A stretch of DNA of 15,654 bases from JANQUM01 sp047630355. GTDB taxonomy: Bacteria > Bacteroidota > Bacteroidia > Cytophagales > Spirosomataceae. Each line of letters starts with the position of its first letter. The stretch's first letter is position 1. The stretch lies in the NCBI GenBank assembly GCA_047630355.1, contig JBLHXN010000076.1, positions 1 to 15,654 of the forward strand, given 5' to 3'. A model generated the notes under the pieces. It saw only the letters and a program-made list of their open reading frames with translations, had not been told where the DNA came from and made no database searches. Position numbers and translations under genes: made by a program. Shown in pieces: positions 15,033-15,654 of the stretch.

Positions 15033-15122
15033 TGTCAGTTCGAGCCACCGAGGCCCGACGGAGTCGAGAACATCCTCGCAGCGGTTCTCGACCGATCGGC
15101 GGCTCGATCCCTCGAACTGACA
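15033..15122. repeat. REP-like long palindrome
   Basis: A 90-bp nested inverted repeat. The outer arms TGTCAGTTCGAG (15033-15044) and CTCGAACTGACA (15111-15122) are perfect over 12 bp. An overlapping CGAGCC (15041-15046) faces GGCTCG (15101-15106), and the inner arms GTCGAGAAC (15063-15071) and GTTCTCGAC (15084-15092) are perfect over 9 bp with a 12-nt loop. It is GC-richer than its surroundings and shares the TGTCAGTTCGA end with the element at 12057-12196, so the two belong to one dispersed family. It lies just after the oxidoreductase stop and could act as a transcription terminator or RNA stabiliser. Confidence 0.8.
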
Positions 15123-15211
15123 GAAAGATAATGAGTTCAATGAAAAAAACTACTTAACTCTACTAAGAGCAATAGTAAGTCATATTCTCAAAAAAAGTAT
15201 CGTCGAAAACA

Positions 15212-15340
15212 CTATTCTACCAAATAACTCAACACCTTCCGGATGTCTTTTTCGGCATAAATTAGCGAAACAAACTCCGCATACTTTTCGCAAAACCGTT
15301 GATTATTGATAAGCTCGTCGAAGATTTCGGGTTGACGAAA
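15212..15340 (-). pseudogene. C-terminal remnant of an unknown gene
   Basis: A 42-codon minus-strand frame without a start codon ends at the TAG at 15212-15214. It reads FRQPEIFDELINNQRF, then CEKYAEFVSLIYAEKDIRKV and LSYLVE, protein-like in composition with amphipathic helices. An in-frame TGA lies two codons before its first Phe. It overlaps the last 12 codons of the truncated permease in another frame. This looks like the tail of a gene whose front was deleted when it was joined to the permease remnant. I do not recognise the family. Confidence 0.45.
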
Positions 15341-15654
15341 CGGTCACCATGGCCGTCGAGATAACGGTGAATATGATCACGTTTGCCCAGTCGTATAATT
15401 TCGACATGGAGTCTCCAGCAACCTTATTAAGATACGTATATAAGCTTAGGCGTGTATCAACTGCAATGGGTGAAGTGATGAGCGTCCAGCTAAGTACTGT
15501 TAAAATATTACTGATCAAAAGACCCAACATAATATCGGTCGTTTTTGCTCCTAACGAAACAAATGTAGCACCAATGACAAACTCAGTTGCAGCTACGTGT
15601 TCTCCGGCGTATAATCTGGTAAAGTGTTTTCAATGATGTGGTTTGCGTTTTGCA
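15303..15654 (-). pseudogene. Remnant of a second NCS1-like permease (paralogue of the gene at 3330-4727)
   Basis: The minus-strand frame gives RLYAGEHVAATEFVIGATF, then LLISNILTVLSW, SLYTYLNKVAGDSMSKLYDW and TAMVTVS. These align in order with MYAGEHAAGTEFVIGPLF, LLLGNFLAVISW, TLYYQLEKICGKQLVTWYNL and SMITVSA of the intact permease. Two lesions are seen. Near 15621-15623, restoring one T in a T-run joins the upstream frame (NHIIENT) to FTRLYAGEH. After MVTVS the homology stops, and ten unrelated residues lead to a stop at 15303-15305, so about three quarters of the protein is missing. The upstream start is beyond the right edge. Only the first two or three membrane segments remain, so it cannot be functional. 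Confidence 0.75.

Noticed and set aside
15349..15636. Plus-strand 95-codon open frame
   Set aside because: It is antisense to the permease remnant, whose clear homology to the intact permease explains the sequence.

Overview
The window looks like a chromosomal stretch of a Bacteroidota species, most likely a Cytophagales-type environmental bacterium. The basis is gene content (PL8 and alginate-lyase-type secreted lyases, a fused RhaEW enzyme, a GntR/LacI-like regulator), poor Shine-Dalgarno sites, and exact copies of the Bacteroidota -7 promoter motif TAnnTTTG upstream of two genes. No species can be named from the sequence alone.

Layout. (1) 1-3319, plus strand: the 3' part of a PL8 polysaccharide lyase gene that enters from the left edge, followed 12 bp later by a secreted alginate-lyase-domain protein. 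(2) 3330-9557, minus strand: an L-rhamnose catabolic operon in the order rhaEW (aldolase/lactaldehyde dehydrogenase fusion), rhaI-type isomerase, FGGY rhamnulokinase-like kinase, and an NCS1-like permease. (3) 9664-10716, plus: a divergent GntR-type regulator with a sugar-binding-like C-terminal domain, the probable rhamnose regulator. (4) 10738-11973, minus: an MFS exporter-like gene. (5) 12050-13230: a decayed zone with a REP-like inverted repeat, a frameshifted membrane-protein gene, a phosphotriesterase-family fragment joined to it at a deletion-like junction, and a 40-bp tandem repeat. (6) 13230-13802, plus: a DUF4136-like secreted protein with a clear terminator. (7) 13996-15006, plus: a zinc-free MDR oxidoreductase. 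(8) 15030-15654: a second REP-like palindrome, then the remnant of a paralogue of the NCS1 permease (one frameshift plus a 3' truncation) butted against the C-terminal tail of an unknown gene.

How the genes fit together. The two lyases would cut an acidic, uronate-containing polysaccharide outside the cytoplasm. The convergent operon takes L-rhamnose through L-rhamnulose and L-rhamnulose-1-phosphate to dihydroxyacetone phosphate and L-lactaldehyde, with the aldehyde oxidised by the fused dehydrogenase domain. The NCS1-like permease is the only transporter in the operon, so it is the best candidate for rhamnose uptake. That would be an unusual substrate for a family known mainly for nucleobase and related transport. 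A rhamnose- and uronate-containing glycan is an inference from the neighbourhood only.

The right third shows repeated small deletions, single-T losses in homopolymers and gene fusions, pointing to local decay (or, for the single-base lesions, possible sequencing error). I found no tRNA, rRNA, CRISPR array or transposase.
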